Shown: positions 22,748 through 35,400 of the stretch, piece after piece
Numbering within the stretch: position 1 is the stretch's first letter
Layout of the letters: every line of letters begins with the position of its first letter
From: Wyeomyia smithii
Lineage: Eukaryota > Arthropoda > Insecta > Diptera > Culicidae
Length of the DNA stretch: 64,000 nucleotides
Direction: 5' to 3'
NCBI RefSeq assembly: GCF_029784165.1
Contig: NC_073695.1
Coordinates: 247,416,089-247,480,088, forward strand
Notes under the pieces: model-generated
The model's database searches: none
Told to the model about the DNA's origin: nothing
What the model saw: only the letters and a program-made list of their open reading frames with translations
Program-made: the position numbers and the translations under genes

Positions 22748-23377
22748 TTTATTTTCTATACTAGATTACACTTTGTGAAATTGAAAATGAAACTGGCAAA
22801 TGTTGCGTCAGATTTCAAACGATTATAGCAAGCGAACGACTTAATGCATCTTAGTCATTTATGTGTCGGTGGATAGATAAAATGGGTAACAATTGTTTGA
22901 TATAATGTTCAACATTGTTGCTTTACTGCTTAATGGTGGAAAAAGGTGGAAAGTTCCTAGGTCAAGCTTTCCCATATATTTTCCTCGTTATTGGTTTGCT
23001 TCCCGAGCACGGATAACAATAACATGGACGAAATAAATTCCACTGCCTACATTTTGACTCAACAAAGTGTTTTGGTTTGTTTGTCTTTCTCTAAGCTGCG
23101 TGGCCACGCCCTAATGCCAAAAATCTACTCTGAACTCGATACAAAACACTGCGCGTAGAAAATTCAGCTTCAGTTTAGTTTGTTACACAAAAGAGAATGC
23201 AGTGCAGCTGTTAAAGGTACGCGACATTGAGAAACGAGAGCTGCATACGAGTTAACTTCCAGGCACTGCGGAGCATGTAACCTTTATTTTACATACGGCA
23301 GCAACAGTTACCATCGTTCACTGCGGAGAGCAAACTTTATTATGCGCGGTCAAGCGAAATATTCAGTGCTACCGATG

Positions 23378-24122
23378 CACATAGGAGTATTTGACCCAAA
23401 AAGTTGGCCAAAAGTCCGACATACAAAATACACGACTTCCATTATTTTTATTTGATTTCAGTTAAAACATACCCTCATGCTATCCCAGAACCCATTGTTG
23501 TCTCATCACATAAACCAAACTGTTATATTTCAAAGTTATTCCACAGTAAATTGGTCAGTTCGTATAAAATTGAAAAATTATGTCAAATAGTTTTTCTCTC
23601 ACACAGGACATAATCTACAAGATAAGTAAAACGTTTTGCAATATTTAAAACGTTGAATGCATAAAATAATCATGGATTGTTTACGAAATAAGTGATTATG
23701 AAAACCAACCGCGAAAAATCCATAATATTGTGAAAATAAATTTAATGATTTAGTAACCTTCCGGGCAAGTCCCGTCGAAGCTTTATTCATTGACAGAAAG
23801 ATCAAAGCCTTCTGAAAATATACGAAAAGAAAAATCTTCCTTCTGGTTCCTCTTTTTTTTTTATTGACATTTTATTAAATGAAGATTTATATGAAAATTC
23901 TTAAATCTTTGTTTCATATCATGTGTAAAAAGACACTAGAAAAATGGAGCAAGCGAATTTAAAGTCATATTTTATATATTGGGTGTCGTTTTTAATGGAT
24001 GTCACCTTTTTTGTGTTGATTATACGAAAATAACACATTTTTGATGTAAATCTATCCAATTACTACCAAAATAGAGCGACTTGGACTTTTGGCCAGCTTT
24101 TTGGCTCAAATACTCCTATGTG
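23378..24122. mobile_element. Non-autonomous DNA transposon with 5-bp target duplication
   Basis: A 745-bp element. Terminal inverted repeats of about 40 bp: left CACATAGGAGTATTTGACCC then AAAAAGTTGGCCAAAAGTCC; right, as reverse complement, CACATAGGAGTATTTGAGCC then AAAAAGCTGGCCAAAAGTCC. The flanking direct repeat is CGATG (23373-23377 and 24123-24127). There is no transposase; the short frames inside are unrelated. The 5-bp duplication and CACA start recall the element at 4254-4953, although CACATAG fits the Transib consensus CACWATG less well. Confidence 0.7.
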
Positions 24123-24397
24123 CGATGGTGCGATTATCAGCGATCTGTAGCACGAATTTCTAACTGAAGATTATGGAATCAGTTCTTTTCAGAACGACCA
24201 TGAAAAATAAACGGTAGTGTTGCTTGTAAACAGTTTAGCGCAGTATATAATATATACATTTAGTCCTATGTCACCATTTCATACAACCCCTAGGGCAGTA
24301 TACCTTGAAGTATTTTAAATCACCTTTCGATGAATTTCAGAAGAACTGATTCACAATACTCTGTCAGAAAAAATATATTGAACGAAAAAAAAACCAA

Positions 24398-25120
24398 TCT
24401 GTTCTGTCATCTGTCTAATCCTAATAAACGGGGAAGTTACTAAACCGATCGGCGTGAAAATTTATAAGTAGGAGTTCATAAGGCCGGGGAAGATGCTTAT
24501 GTTAGTTTGAGACCTCTCCCCCTTCTGGAAGGGAGGACTCCGGTACAAAAAAAAAAAATTTTTTTTTCGTACCTCGAAAACTACTCAATCTAACACAACC
24601 AAATTGTGTATGGGATGATTTTTTGGCACAAAAATTTTTCTATGAAAATAATTGGGATAATTTACAGAAGCCAAAAATTGATCCAAGACGCCATTATCAA
24701 ATCCATTGTACCAGCTTCTGGTTTCTGGAAAACAGCCCAAAATGGCCGAATACCACCCGAGATGAGTCTCTCCAGAACCAGGATGATGCTCAGAGGCTAG
24801 AAATTCACTTCGCATGCTATTTTTAAATTCAAAATGACCCCAGTGAGCTCGGAAGTGCTTAAATTCTTCAGAGACTTAAATGAAGTTTTTCCGTAAGCAA
24901 ACGTAGAAGCGACGAACTCGGTGAGCAATTACTTTGTGACTTTTTTACGCACTTCCGAGTTGGCTACTGGCACTAAATTTCACAAGAACGGGTAAAAAGC
25001 TATATTTATTCATTATTGGCCAGTATTATTGAAGAGTAGAAGTTTGTTTCGCCTTCAATGGTGATAACTTCATTGAAAAAAGAAAAAAAGGGGTGTAACG
25101 GAGTTTGCTAGGCCAGCTAG
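24398..25120. mobile_element. Helitron-like non-autonomous element
   Basis: It starts TCTGTTCTGTCATCTGTCTA after an A, contains GTTACTAAACCGATCGGCGT then GAAAATTT, and a pair of CTCCCCCTTCTGGAAGGGAG-type blocks. It ends GGCCAGCTAG followed by T. A 5' TC, a 3' CTAG end and insertion between A and T are the known Helitron rules, and no target duplication is expected. An internal unit (GCTTCTGGTTTCTGGAAAAC...) is shared with the copy at 30383-32107. The 3' part (24847-24960) also contains a CTCGGAAGTGC/GCACTTCCGAG inverted pair. No Rep/helicase gene. Confidence 0.55.
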
Positions 25121-28100
25121 TGTAATATTAAGTTAAATATAAAATCAAGCCAATATTGAACATTCAACAACTTTTTTTAATTTAGACGATTTTGACGATT
25201 TTTTCCCTATTTCGAGCTAGAAATAGTGATTAATTTAGGAAAAGATTAAATAGCAGAGTGAATATTGTGTGTAGTTAAACAAAAAATCTTAAAATCTTCA
25301 CAGTGGTCTTCAAAAGCGAACTTTGTAAAATATCATTTATTGACATATTTTATACCATAAGCAACATGAAGCTATCCTAATGTTTAAACTTTTAGAGGCT
25401 ATCGAAGCATCACAGGTTTACAGATTTGTGCATGTTAGCGAATCGGAAAAGCCTTAAACATTTCTTGATGTCCGCTAAAACATTTCTTTAACGATAAATC
25501 GTTTTTTGGTCATAGAAAGTTTTCAATGACAATAATAAACGCACAATTAAAAACAGTTAATAGCATTTCAAATATGACTGTTTAATAGTTTTATTTTATT
25601 CTTTATCTTTCAATTTGATGCTTTCACTGTTCATTTTCGTTTCTTTCATCTTTCTGACATTTTCGTCTGCAATCGTAACGCTTCGAATGCAGGTGCATAC
25701 AACTTTAACGTACTCCGATGACACTCATTCCAAATAATAACCATATACTTAAGGTAATAAAATAACTCGGATTATTAATTTTATTTCCTTTTCTACTACA
25801 TCATTTGAGGTAAATTTCATTGCTTTATTGTTCGTTGAATAAAAACATAAAAAAATTTATTCATAATTAGTGTACCCATCAAGTACCGATAATTGCCATC
25901 CAACACACACATACGCACACGTGCTAATCGAAGTCCCGTGTACCGCACCATTAGAAACGTGTGCAGCACTTCAGCAGAAGCGTTGAATAATTCATCAGCT
26001 TAAGCAAAGGAATAAATAAACGAAGTTTGTGCTTTGCTTGAGCATCGAACCCACCCATCCTCAAGTCGGACAACATCCGTCATTTTTGTGGGGATGTTGA
26101 ATGGGTTTGAGCTCGAAAGAGATAGCGCAACAACAGTTGCACATTGGAGTGCACTTGAACTTGAAACACTTCTTCGAAGCGATTGCCACATATCGGTTTA
26201 ATGCCGGTCGATCGGGTGGGTGGCACGTTTGGAATAAATTGAACATCCAAATCTGAAATGTGTAATCAGCCGCATTTGATCGGTATCGCACGCTTCTTGA
26301 GCTTTTGAGTTCAGTAGTAAGTTTTAAGACAAATCGTCAAGAGTGTTTGGCCACTTTGTGAACACTCCCACGCAGCAGAAGGGTACTCAACATGTCTGAC
26401 ATTAATTGTCGACAGCCAACCTCTTCACATTAATAACTCTGACGGATGTTTTATTCTCTCTTCTGGAATTGTTATTTATAGCGCTGCCTAAAATCGCTTA
26501 TGCCTACGCGAAAATGAAATATTCATTTCATTGCTGATGTGGGTATGTAATTTTCAGGAAGGAATGATTTTATTTGCTGCTTATTCTGGTAAATTCTCAA
26601 TCGAATTACTATTGAGGCAATTAATTCTACCTTGAAAACTGCCATCATCATTTGAAGTTTATTAAATCGTAAAAAGTCGCATTAATAGCGATCGATTATT
26701 AGCACTCGTTATGTCACCACTATTAACGCCAGGCCTTACTCGTACCCGAGCAGGTCTGTACAGCTCACGCTTTCACGACGTCAATCATCGCCACAAAGAG
26801 GTGTTAAATTGCTCAGCGAAAAAAAAAACGACCAGTCCACATATTCAATCATCATCAGCAAATTGCCGCTAATTACTTGTGTAAGTGCTCGGCAGTCTTC
26901 TGGAATAGCGTTTTTGTGTGCACATTTTTGTCGCCTCTTCCAATTATCGTCTGTTTAGCGCGGAGAAGACAACCAACCAACCAGGCTATCCGGTTCCGGA
27001 ATTTGTGTGGAATAAACAATAGAAATCTGCCGTCGCCGCCACCGTTGTCTGTGTTAATACGATTGTCACTTTCGATTTCCATTTGTTAGCTTTTGCCGGT
27101 TCCACTGAACGCTTTAGGCTTTCATCAATGTTTTACTAAACAGTCATCCTAAGCTAGGTTGGACTGATTTGCCGAGGCTTCTTCTCATTTGTCGGCCTTC
27201 ATTGAAAAAAAAAATCAAGCGTCACGGCTATTGTTTTTCGTTTCGACGTAACTTATTGACTGGTTGTATAGTTTCAAATTATGGTCAGAGTGGTTAAATT
27301 GAATTGGGATAAGATAAGTTTATTATGCTTTTCTCAACATTAGTTTTTTTTCGAGTTGTATTAGGTAACGATGGCGGTTGAATAATATTACAACTGTAGA
27401 TTGAACGTTTTTCAATTGTTTCTTTCTCTCTTCTATTTGCAGGTTTGTAACCAATTGGAGTTATCCAGCATATCGATGTAATCGAATTGTTAGGTGACAC
27501 AGATTTCTGATGCAAGGTTCAATAATATTTCTGAAAAATTGTATATGAGTGTTACTCGCTGTTCTCTCTATATTCATATATTTTATGAGTGTGCTCGAAA
27601 ATGTTTAAATTATTCGACTAATGGCATTTCGTCAGGCACCGTTTATTCATCGTCAGTACATAAAAAGAATGAATCTACCTTTCACATCGACAAATCTTCA
27701 AAATTCTATCAAACTTCCATTATCGAGAGTCACTAATTCATGCTACGTTACAATTGTTGGACACCAATTTATTTTCTCCTAATGGTTTCCATTATTCAAA
27801 CTAATAATTAGCTCCGAAAGTTACAAACATAATCGCTTCCTGCTGGTGAGTAAAACTAAAACTCGTCAAAACCTAATTCCACCTTCAACCAGGTTTTAGG
27901 TAAACCAACTTTTCCCTCCAGTTATCCGAACAGTTTCACAGCACCATTCAATTCGTCCATAAATAGGAAACCAACTCTACTGGGTTGGCAATTCGCATCG
28001 AAAAACTACGTTCCGCCTGCAAATGAAGCTCGTTCCAGGCTCTAATCCCCGAAACCGACCGACCGACCGACCGACCGTCCGCTTCCGCTTTGTGCCTTCT

Positions 28101-30382
28101 GCCAGCTAGAACCGCCTGCACCAATGCGCTCATCATGATGGCATAAATATTTGTCCCAGAAATTAGATTTAAATCCACATTATGCACCTGGGCGTAAAAA
28201 GTGGTTTCCTCGTTCTTCCGGGTCCCGGCGGTCGGCACGCAAAAGCAGAGAACCAGAAGTGCTATAAAGTCGACCCATTTCGTGCGGTTGTTTCTGGCTG
28301 CTTGGAACCTACACGGTCGGTATTAGAGAAACACTTTGACTGAATGTATTCATTTTGCAATTTTTGGCCGTATGCTGTGCACACGTCAAACCACATTAGC
28401 TGCTGTCGAAGGGCTGAAAATATTTCCATCTGCACTTTTTGGGTTTGCTGCTACTAAACTGTTTATTTTCCCTGCCGTCACCCGTGGAGGTGCCACCTTT
28501 AATCCTTTTTCAGAGGCCACTCATGTGTATGTGTGCTTTTGTGCGCTAGTGTGTGAAAATGTAATTAATGCTTACAACAAATTATTGCATTTGCTGACCG
28601 TTGCAGCGTTAGCCGGTTGTTTGTTAGAGCTAAAAACAAACAGTTTGTGGAGGCGATGAAGGAGGGGAAGAGTGCGGTGGGGTTTGTAGTGAACACAGGA
28701 ATGGTCCAATAGATACAACATTGTTAATCCGATTCGATTCGCGTTCGGCGTAGGAAAAGTGTGGTTTAGCTTCCCTCTGCGTACACACCAATGTTTTACC
28801 GGAAGTGCGTCCGTTTGAGTCGCGAAATACTAAACAGATTTATTACCGCTAGTTCCGGAGAAGCAATCTGGGAACCAAATATGTGCTACATGTGTGCTAA
28901 CAATGCTAATCTGGTTTAATTTGTCGAAAAGTTGTAATAAATTGTTGGGTTCTATCGTAATGTTTCGTATTAGTATTATCAAAAATATGCTTTGCGTTTG
29001 GAATTGAGCTCCAATCGTTAATATTAGTTACTTACAAATTTGGTCACACATATAGGAAAGTGTGTTTTCAGACTGCTTTCGTATTTTTAAAGGAATGGCA
29101 AATTGAGAAGAACGTCTAGATTAAAGCGTTAGAAACTTTAGACAAAACTTAGGCTTGGACGAATCAATGAAATTGTAAACTGAATTAATTGAATCGTGTA
29201 ACTTTGATCGGTTACGTACATTTTTAATTGGCCGATAACGATAACTGCGAAAACTTTACTTGTATTTTTCTCAAAAAATTTTGTTTGAATGTTTTTCGAC
29301 GCCATTTTTTTGAAGCCAAATATCAAAATTCTAAGAGTTTGTCTTATAACAACATTCTCTTACCCATTTAAAAAAACAGATTTTAAATCGGATAAAAACT
29401 GATTTCCAAACGGTGATTCTACGAAAGCAGTTTTGGCATGGTTTCAATATATTTCACAGAGCAAAGATATATCAAGTATGTAGAGCATTGATGGATCCGA
29501 TAATATCTGAATGCGGAAGTAAAATTATGTCTTATATGAGGAAAACAGTTTCAGAAATCGATTGACAGGTATCTGATCCACGTAAAATGTCAGCAACGTG
29601 TCAACTATGCCCCAATTCGAATAAACAATACTAAAATAGGATGATCTCGACCTAGGATTGACTTATTTAAAATCTGTTTAACGTAATATCAAGAGTGTAA
29701 GTGATACTCAAAGACACAATAACAACAAAATCAATATGATCCTCCCAGTTTTGCGGGGAGAGGATCGCATTTTGGTCGGTCACAAAGTAAAAATCTCGCT
29801 TAAGCTACGAGACAGAATCTTCGATAAATTTGATACTTTTAAAATGTTTCATGCTTTTGATATTTCACTTGACAAAAATGCGAAACTCTCATATAAGCCA
29901 ATTCATCTTAAAATAATTTATCATAGAAATTTTGCTCCAATCATGCATAAGAATCTATAGTTCAGATCATGTTCGATTTGTGTAACACGCACGATCACTC
30001 TATGTTTTTTTTATTTCAATTAAATATTTAATATCTTTTATATATAAAACAAAGTTACATATGCGCGACCGCCCATAACTTTACAACGGAGCGTCTGATT
30101 TGAGCTGGCTTTATTTTGTTTTGTTCGTCTTTGTCTAAGGCAATTTTTTACGGTGAGAAAACTAGGAAAATTCAAAGAAAAATGCTAGAATTCATGAAAA
30201 TAGAATTTCCATACAACGAAGAAATGAGATCGCAGAAGGCGCAATGAACAACAATACCTAATATGACAGCAATTCAAAACAGGTGAATCTCGACAGTTAT
30301 TTCATAATCATCCTTCAAAAGCTACCACCGAACATTAAATACGCTCGATTGTTGGCTACCGTCACGGTAATCGGTTGAACTA
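25121..30382. other. Largely repeat-poor stretch, no gene supported
   Basis: Between about 25880 and 28900 the composition is balanced and mobile-element signatures are rare. A (GACC)n tract is at 28053-28077. Frames at 26000-26291, 26873-27089, 27948-28238 and 28336-28659 have no recognisable domain and occur on both strands over the same bases, which argues against coding. The stretch may be intronic or regulatory. From 28900 to 30380 the sequence is AT-rich and unassigned; one 74-codon frame at 29736-29960 is not recognised. Confidence 0.4.
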
Positions 30383-30467
30383 TCTAAACATATAAAAATG
30401 CAGCTCTGTCTGTTTGTTTGTCTGTCTGTCTGATCCATCAAGGCTTGGGAACTACTGAACCGATCGG

Positions 30468-31128
30468 CATGCTTGTCATTCTTCTCAGTATGTGAAAGGA
30501 GAGGAGAAAAAATTCACCGCGCACTACCCTTCCAGAATGTGCCTGCGTGTAGCAAATGCTTTCACCACACTGCTTCTTTCTCCACTCCAAAGTGTCTCAA
30601 CCAGCTTACAGAGAGACAAACACACTTCCAGCTAACCCCACATCTGATAGAAACAAGAGGAGCGAATCACTCTACAGAGAAAACGCAGAAGTACACAATA
30701 GTGTCCACTGGCGAGTAGTCCGGAAGGTGAAAAAAAACCTACCGGGCAAAAATGTAGTCCTCGTGTAGCTACACTGCGAAAACGAATTCCACCAGAGTAA
30801 ATTCGACCGGCACGAGCGGCACGAACAACGCAGTCTATTTTTTTTCTCCCAATCTCTTTTCCTCTTCTGCCATGTTCAAGAATATGTGAAACGCACCGCA
30901 GATAGCTCTGCAGTGTAATTATTGTGCATGATGTCCACACGTGTGAGAAAGTACACCATAGTTCATTGTCTCGCAAGAGAGAGATTTCAGATTTCACCGC
31001 AGTGCGTTCAGGTAGCTCAGCAGGCAAAAATCGTTTGTCGCTCTCTTCTAGCATGAGCGTTGATCTGCTCTTTAGTGTGACGGCAGTTTTTTTTCGCAGT
31101 GCAAGATGTTCTCCTGCACTCTAGAGGT
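30468..31128. mobile_element. Copy of the 642-bp terminal-inverted-repeat element, right end missing
   Basis: It matches the complete element at 62550-63191 almost throughout: CATGCTTGTCATTCTTCTCA at the left, GTAGCAAATGCTTTCACCAC, CTCGTGTAGCTACAC, GTGAGAAAGTACACCATAGT, and CTCCTGCACTCTAGAGGT near the right. The last 25 bp with the right terminal repeat are absent; the match stops at CTCTAGAGGT and Helitron sequence resumes. It carries a short extra segment near 30781-30825. Frames on the minus strand (30632-31054) and plus strand are not recognised. Confidence 0.8.
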
Positions 31129-31488
31129 ATATGCCCATAATGGTTTAACAGCTCTCCCTCTTCTATAAGGGAGGGGTCCGATACAAATGAAACACAAATT
31201 TCGCACAGCTCGAGAACCAATCAAGCAAATATAACCAAATTTTGTATGTGAATGTTTTTAGATGTACCAAATAGGAAGGGTCAAATTTTATTTCACAACT
31301 CCAGAACTAATCGAGTAAATGGAACCAAATTTAGCATATGGAGGTTTTTTGGGGGCAAAAAATATTTTATTGGTGGTTCAACACCCCTCCCACTTCTGGA
31401 TGGGAGGGCTGTTAAACAAATTCAACATCCAATATGAGTACCTCCGGAACCAGAATGATGCACAAAAGCTAGATAGCGATCACAGACA

Positions 31489-31930
31489 CCATTTTAAGTT
31501 CTAAGAAGGCGACTTCCGGTGTCTGGAAAACAGCAAAAAATGACCAAATACCACCTAATATGGACGTTTCTTTAACCGGAATGGCGCTCAGAGGCCAGAA
31601 TTCTTCAAATGCCATTTTGATACCCAATATGGTGACTTCCGGTTTCGGAAAAACAGCCGAAAAAGACCGAATATTACTTAATATGGATATTCCCGTAATC
31701 GAGATGATGCATTTAAGTCAAGCATTGACCCTGGAAAATCATTTAGAATTCAAAGATGACCACTTTCAGTTACTAAAAAACATCAAAATACTGAACACCA
31801 CCCAATATGGGTATTTCTGTAATCAGATTGATGCCAGAAAAACAGCTGCAAATGATCGAATACCACTCAATATAGATATTTTTAAAAGTAAGGTGATGTA
31901 CAAAAGCCAAAAGTCGAGGATGTTGTCATT
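31489..31930. repeat. Degenerate tandem units of about 123 bp
   Basis: GACTTCCGG recurs at 31511 and 31634. Each copy is followed by TCTGGAAAACAGC-type and GACCRAATA-CCAC-type segments and preceded by CCATTTT; weaker units continue near 31760 and 31840. Related single units lie at about 24690-24800, 32590-32860 and 45640-45720. The 125-codon plus-strand frame here (31560-31937) is translated repeat, not a gene. Confidence 0.6.
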
Positions 31931-32213
31931 CCGATAAAACCAATAATTTCAAACGATTTGTCTTTTGACTTTGATCATATCCTATGGCCGATTAGTCGTG
32001 CATTTGCAGACTATAAACAAATCGCAAGTAATCAATGAATTTGAAATGTTTAAAATTATTGAATTGACCGCAAAAATGGGCAAGACCCAGTTTGCCAGAT
32101 CAGCTAGTAGTTAAATAAAAATAAAAATTATTCTTTTTTGCCCCGGTTGGATTTTGGAAAGACATAGGTAAATCAGACTTAAACGCGGGAAAATTTGTTC
32201 TTGCCTGAAAATA

Positions 32214-32423
32214 CACTAAAGTCGCTTTTTACGCGAGGGATACGTGTCGCGTGTAAAGAAACCGCGAAAATTTCGGAATTCGCGTAAAAAACACGTGAAT
32301 TCCTGAATCCGAGCAAAGAGATTCAAAAATCCGCGTAAGAAAAAAATACCGCGTAAATTCCGGAATCCGCTTAAATTCCGGAATTCGCGTAAAAAACAAA
32401 CCGCGTAAAAAGTGACCTTAGTA
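32214..32423. mobile_element. MITE with CGCGTAAA-rich interior
   Basis: The left end is CACTAAAGTCGCTTTTTACG, and the right end reverse-complements to ACTAAGGTCACTTTTTACGC. TA dinucleotides flank both ends (32212-32213, 32424-32425), which fits a Tc1/mariner-mobilised MITE. The interior is a scrambled array of CGCGTAAATTCCGGAATC words on both sides. A partial copy is at 60041-60232. The short minus-strand frame (FLREFRNLSGFRNLRG pattern) is translated repeat. Confidence 0.7.
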
Positions 32424-35400
32424 TACATAAAAAAATCATATATAGACGCCAAGGTAAAAAAATGTGCACTGTTTTATTGTTTTATCGAAAAATATCGAGC
32501 TTATTTATATTTCGAAAAATCAGAGCTGAAAACAAGGACAAGTACCATTCAATAAATCGGAATTATATCCAAATGCCGAAGATCGACTGTAGGCGTCATT
32601 TTCTTTCGGTTTCTTTAAATCAGCCTAAAATGGTTGAATACTACCTAGTATGGTTGTTTGCGAAATCAAGGCGATTCCCAGACGCCGTAAATCAACTCCT
32701 GACACCATTTTGAAATTCAAGATGATGACTTCCGGTGTTCGGAAAACTGCTTAGAACAGAGACCTAATATGGCCTAGAGGCCAAAAATCGACTATAGATG
32801 CTATTTTGAAATCCAACATGGCACCTGTCGATTTCCTGAAAACAGTTTAAAATTGTATTTATATTAGTGTTACTGGCACTGCAAAGGGCTGTTAACACGG
32901 CATGCTTGGATAGCTGTTTGAAATTCACGGGAGCATGATGCCAAATGCAACTCATCCTGAAATAGGATCTATTAGGTAATCGCTTCTATATTCGTCTCAG
33001 CACCTTTTCATCTCATCGCTTTTGTTTGTCCAATTTAAGAAAGCTCAGAGTTATTCTGTGTCCGCGAACGATTATTCTGACGTATAACTACGTCTCTCAG
33101 AAAGTACTACTACATAGAGGTGTAAAATAAATATCTAAAAACGTTAAAGAGAACGAAAGTTGTGTTTATAAATCACTAAGGTTTCATCGAAATTCCTTTC
33201 GTGATAAAAATTTGAAATTAGATTATTTTAACTATTGTACTATTGAAAATTGCCAACCTTTGTTGAAACGCAGATTTTGACCTCTGCACTATAGGACTTC
33301 AAGCGGACAAAAATCAGAAAAGTAAGACTGTCATCGATCTATTCACCGATCTACTTTTTTTTAAATGTAGACATTTGAAAGAAAGTTCGAAATTTCATTA
33401 AGATGAAAATCGATACAAAATGCACTTTTTTCAACAAAACGTAAAATCTGATTTTTTTCAATATGATGACAGAATAACTATTAAGTGTATAAAATATATT
33501 CGCAAAATCGTTATTGATCAGCCTTTCAGGAAAATATGTGGTTAAGTGGCTTCGAGAGAGCAAATAGAAAAACAAAGCAAAAGAAAGAAAAAAGAAAATG
33601 ACGAAAAAATCATTATTTTAAATGGAAATGCAACAAATTGAACGACATGTTTTTCCTCCCAGGTTTATTTTCAAGGTTTAGATATCTACTAATAAGTTCT
33701 GCAGAGTTCGGCTGCGACTACCTGCGACCAAGCAATTTAAAACGTTTTGAAAATTTTTGGTCCTTCTAGGAAACACACAAAATTAAACATATTGTCACTC
33801 TATTCTAAGACTAGATAACCTAATAGAAAAAAAAGAAGAGCCTATTTTTCTGGCTGGCAAAATTGAAGCACTTGAAAAAAAGTTTTTGTCTTAGAATCGT
33901 ATATATTATACAGGGTGAATGGTTCCTTGTTGGAAGCATTTCAGTGGCTGATGAAGGGCCACATTTGATGAAAAAAGCTCTTCTACACATATGGCCCAAC
34001 ATTATTCTGCTCAACTTTTAGGTTTCTTGAATACTCTTCCATGCGGTGGATTTAACTTTAAGTGTACACCACTCAGGGCAATTCTATCCTATATGATTGT
34101 CCACCTGCTTGCATGGAATTAGTCTTTATCTGATATTAAATTGAACAACAGTAGTAGCAGTAGTTGCAGCGACACTTTTTTAGTAAAAAGCTGTCCGCAT
34201 GTGATAGCGTGGTTTTGTAGGTTTACTCAGTATTATACCGAAACGAACAAGGTAAGAGCAGCGCGCACTAATACCCGTAGAAAAATCCGTTTACTCCAAA
34301 CTCCTTAAAATGCTTACAGGAACTGTTTATTGACAAACGAACATATTTTTTTCACGCTGTTTCTTCTGAAACTTTTATTGGAATTTTATTATTCCTAACT
34401 GCAATACAAATTCCAGTCGTAACCTACGGCTTACACATACAAGGCTAGCTACTCCGGGAGTGTCATCTTTTAGTGGAGTCATGCGAATCGCTGCAATGAA
34501 CAAATAATTGCTACTGTGATAAAAATGACTTATTCACAAAGCTCATATCACGCGGTTTTAATTATGATCATACTCAATGCAATGCATAAACTGTATTATT
34601 GGGCGATATTCGACGTAGTGTGAAGTATTACAAACCATGACGTTCAATATACTATCCAAGTGTTTTGAAAAGTGAAAGAATCACTTCTTTAGTTCTATCC
34701 TGCCAACCTCAAAACCAAGATCCTTATCAAGTAATTTTCAATTGACAATCGTCTGGTGATAATGACGCAGTCGCATGAAAACTGATCGAATGCTCTTGAA
34801 ATGAGTTTGACAACCGAAGGGCTCGAAAAGGAAATAAGTAATTCTCAATTAAAAGCGAAAATTAACTGCGCTGCAATCTCCTGACGATTGTCAACTGAAT
34901 ATGACTTTGAGCGCTGACGAAGAGAAGGGGCTTCCACACAATACTTCATGCATATACTACACTTTACACTCTAAGGAATTAGCCAGGTTTATGTTAGCTG
35001 GGGTCCTGGTCTTTTGATAAACAATCATTTTTTGGAAAACTGTTACCAATAGTAATAAAAACTGTTCCGTAAGCAATGCGGTGTAATTTAGTAAACAATT
35101 ATGTGAAATCAAAGCGGCGTGTAGCGCACAAAAACATACACAGTATGAGTTCTGAAAGCAAACCACTGATTCACTAGACTTGTGTGTTTTTCTGAACCGT
35201 GAAAATCTTCAAGTCTAAGAGACGAAGAATTAATCATCCAACCGAAAACATTTGGAATAAAATATGTAAAGTTTAGTAAAGCGTTTAGTATATGTAAAGT
35301 TTAGTAAGACGGACGGTCTGGACGAGGGAAAGTTTTTTTTAAGTCTAGTCACACCTTCCATTCCCGTTCATCTTCGCATTCCCGCGAAACTACATACATT

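Larger units (their letters stand above)
30383..32107. mobile_element. Helitron-like non-autonomous element with an insertion
   Basis: It begins TCTAAACATATAAAAATGCA after an A at 30382, then CTGTCTG repeats and TGGGAACTACTGAACCGATC. It ends CCAGATCAGCTAG with T at 32108. TC start, CTAG end and A|T insertion fit Helitrons. The interior includes CTCGAGAACCAATCAAGCAA / CCAGAACTAATCGAGTAAAT direct units and the roughly 123-bp units described separately. A copy of the 642-bp element interrupts it at 30468-31128. No replication protein gene is present. Confidence 0.6.
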
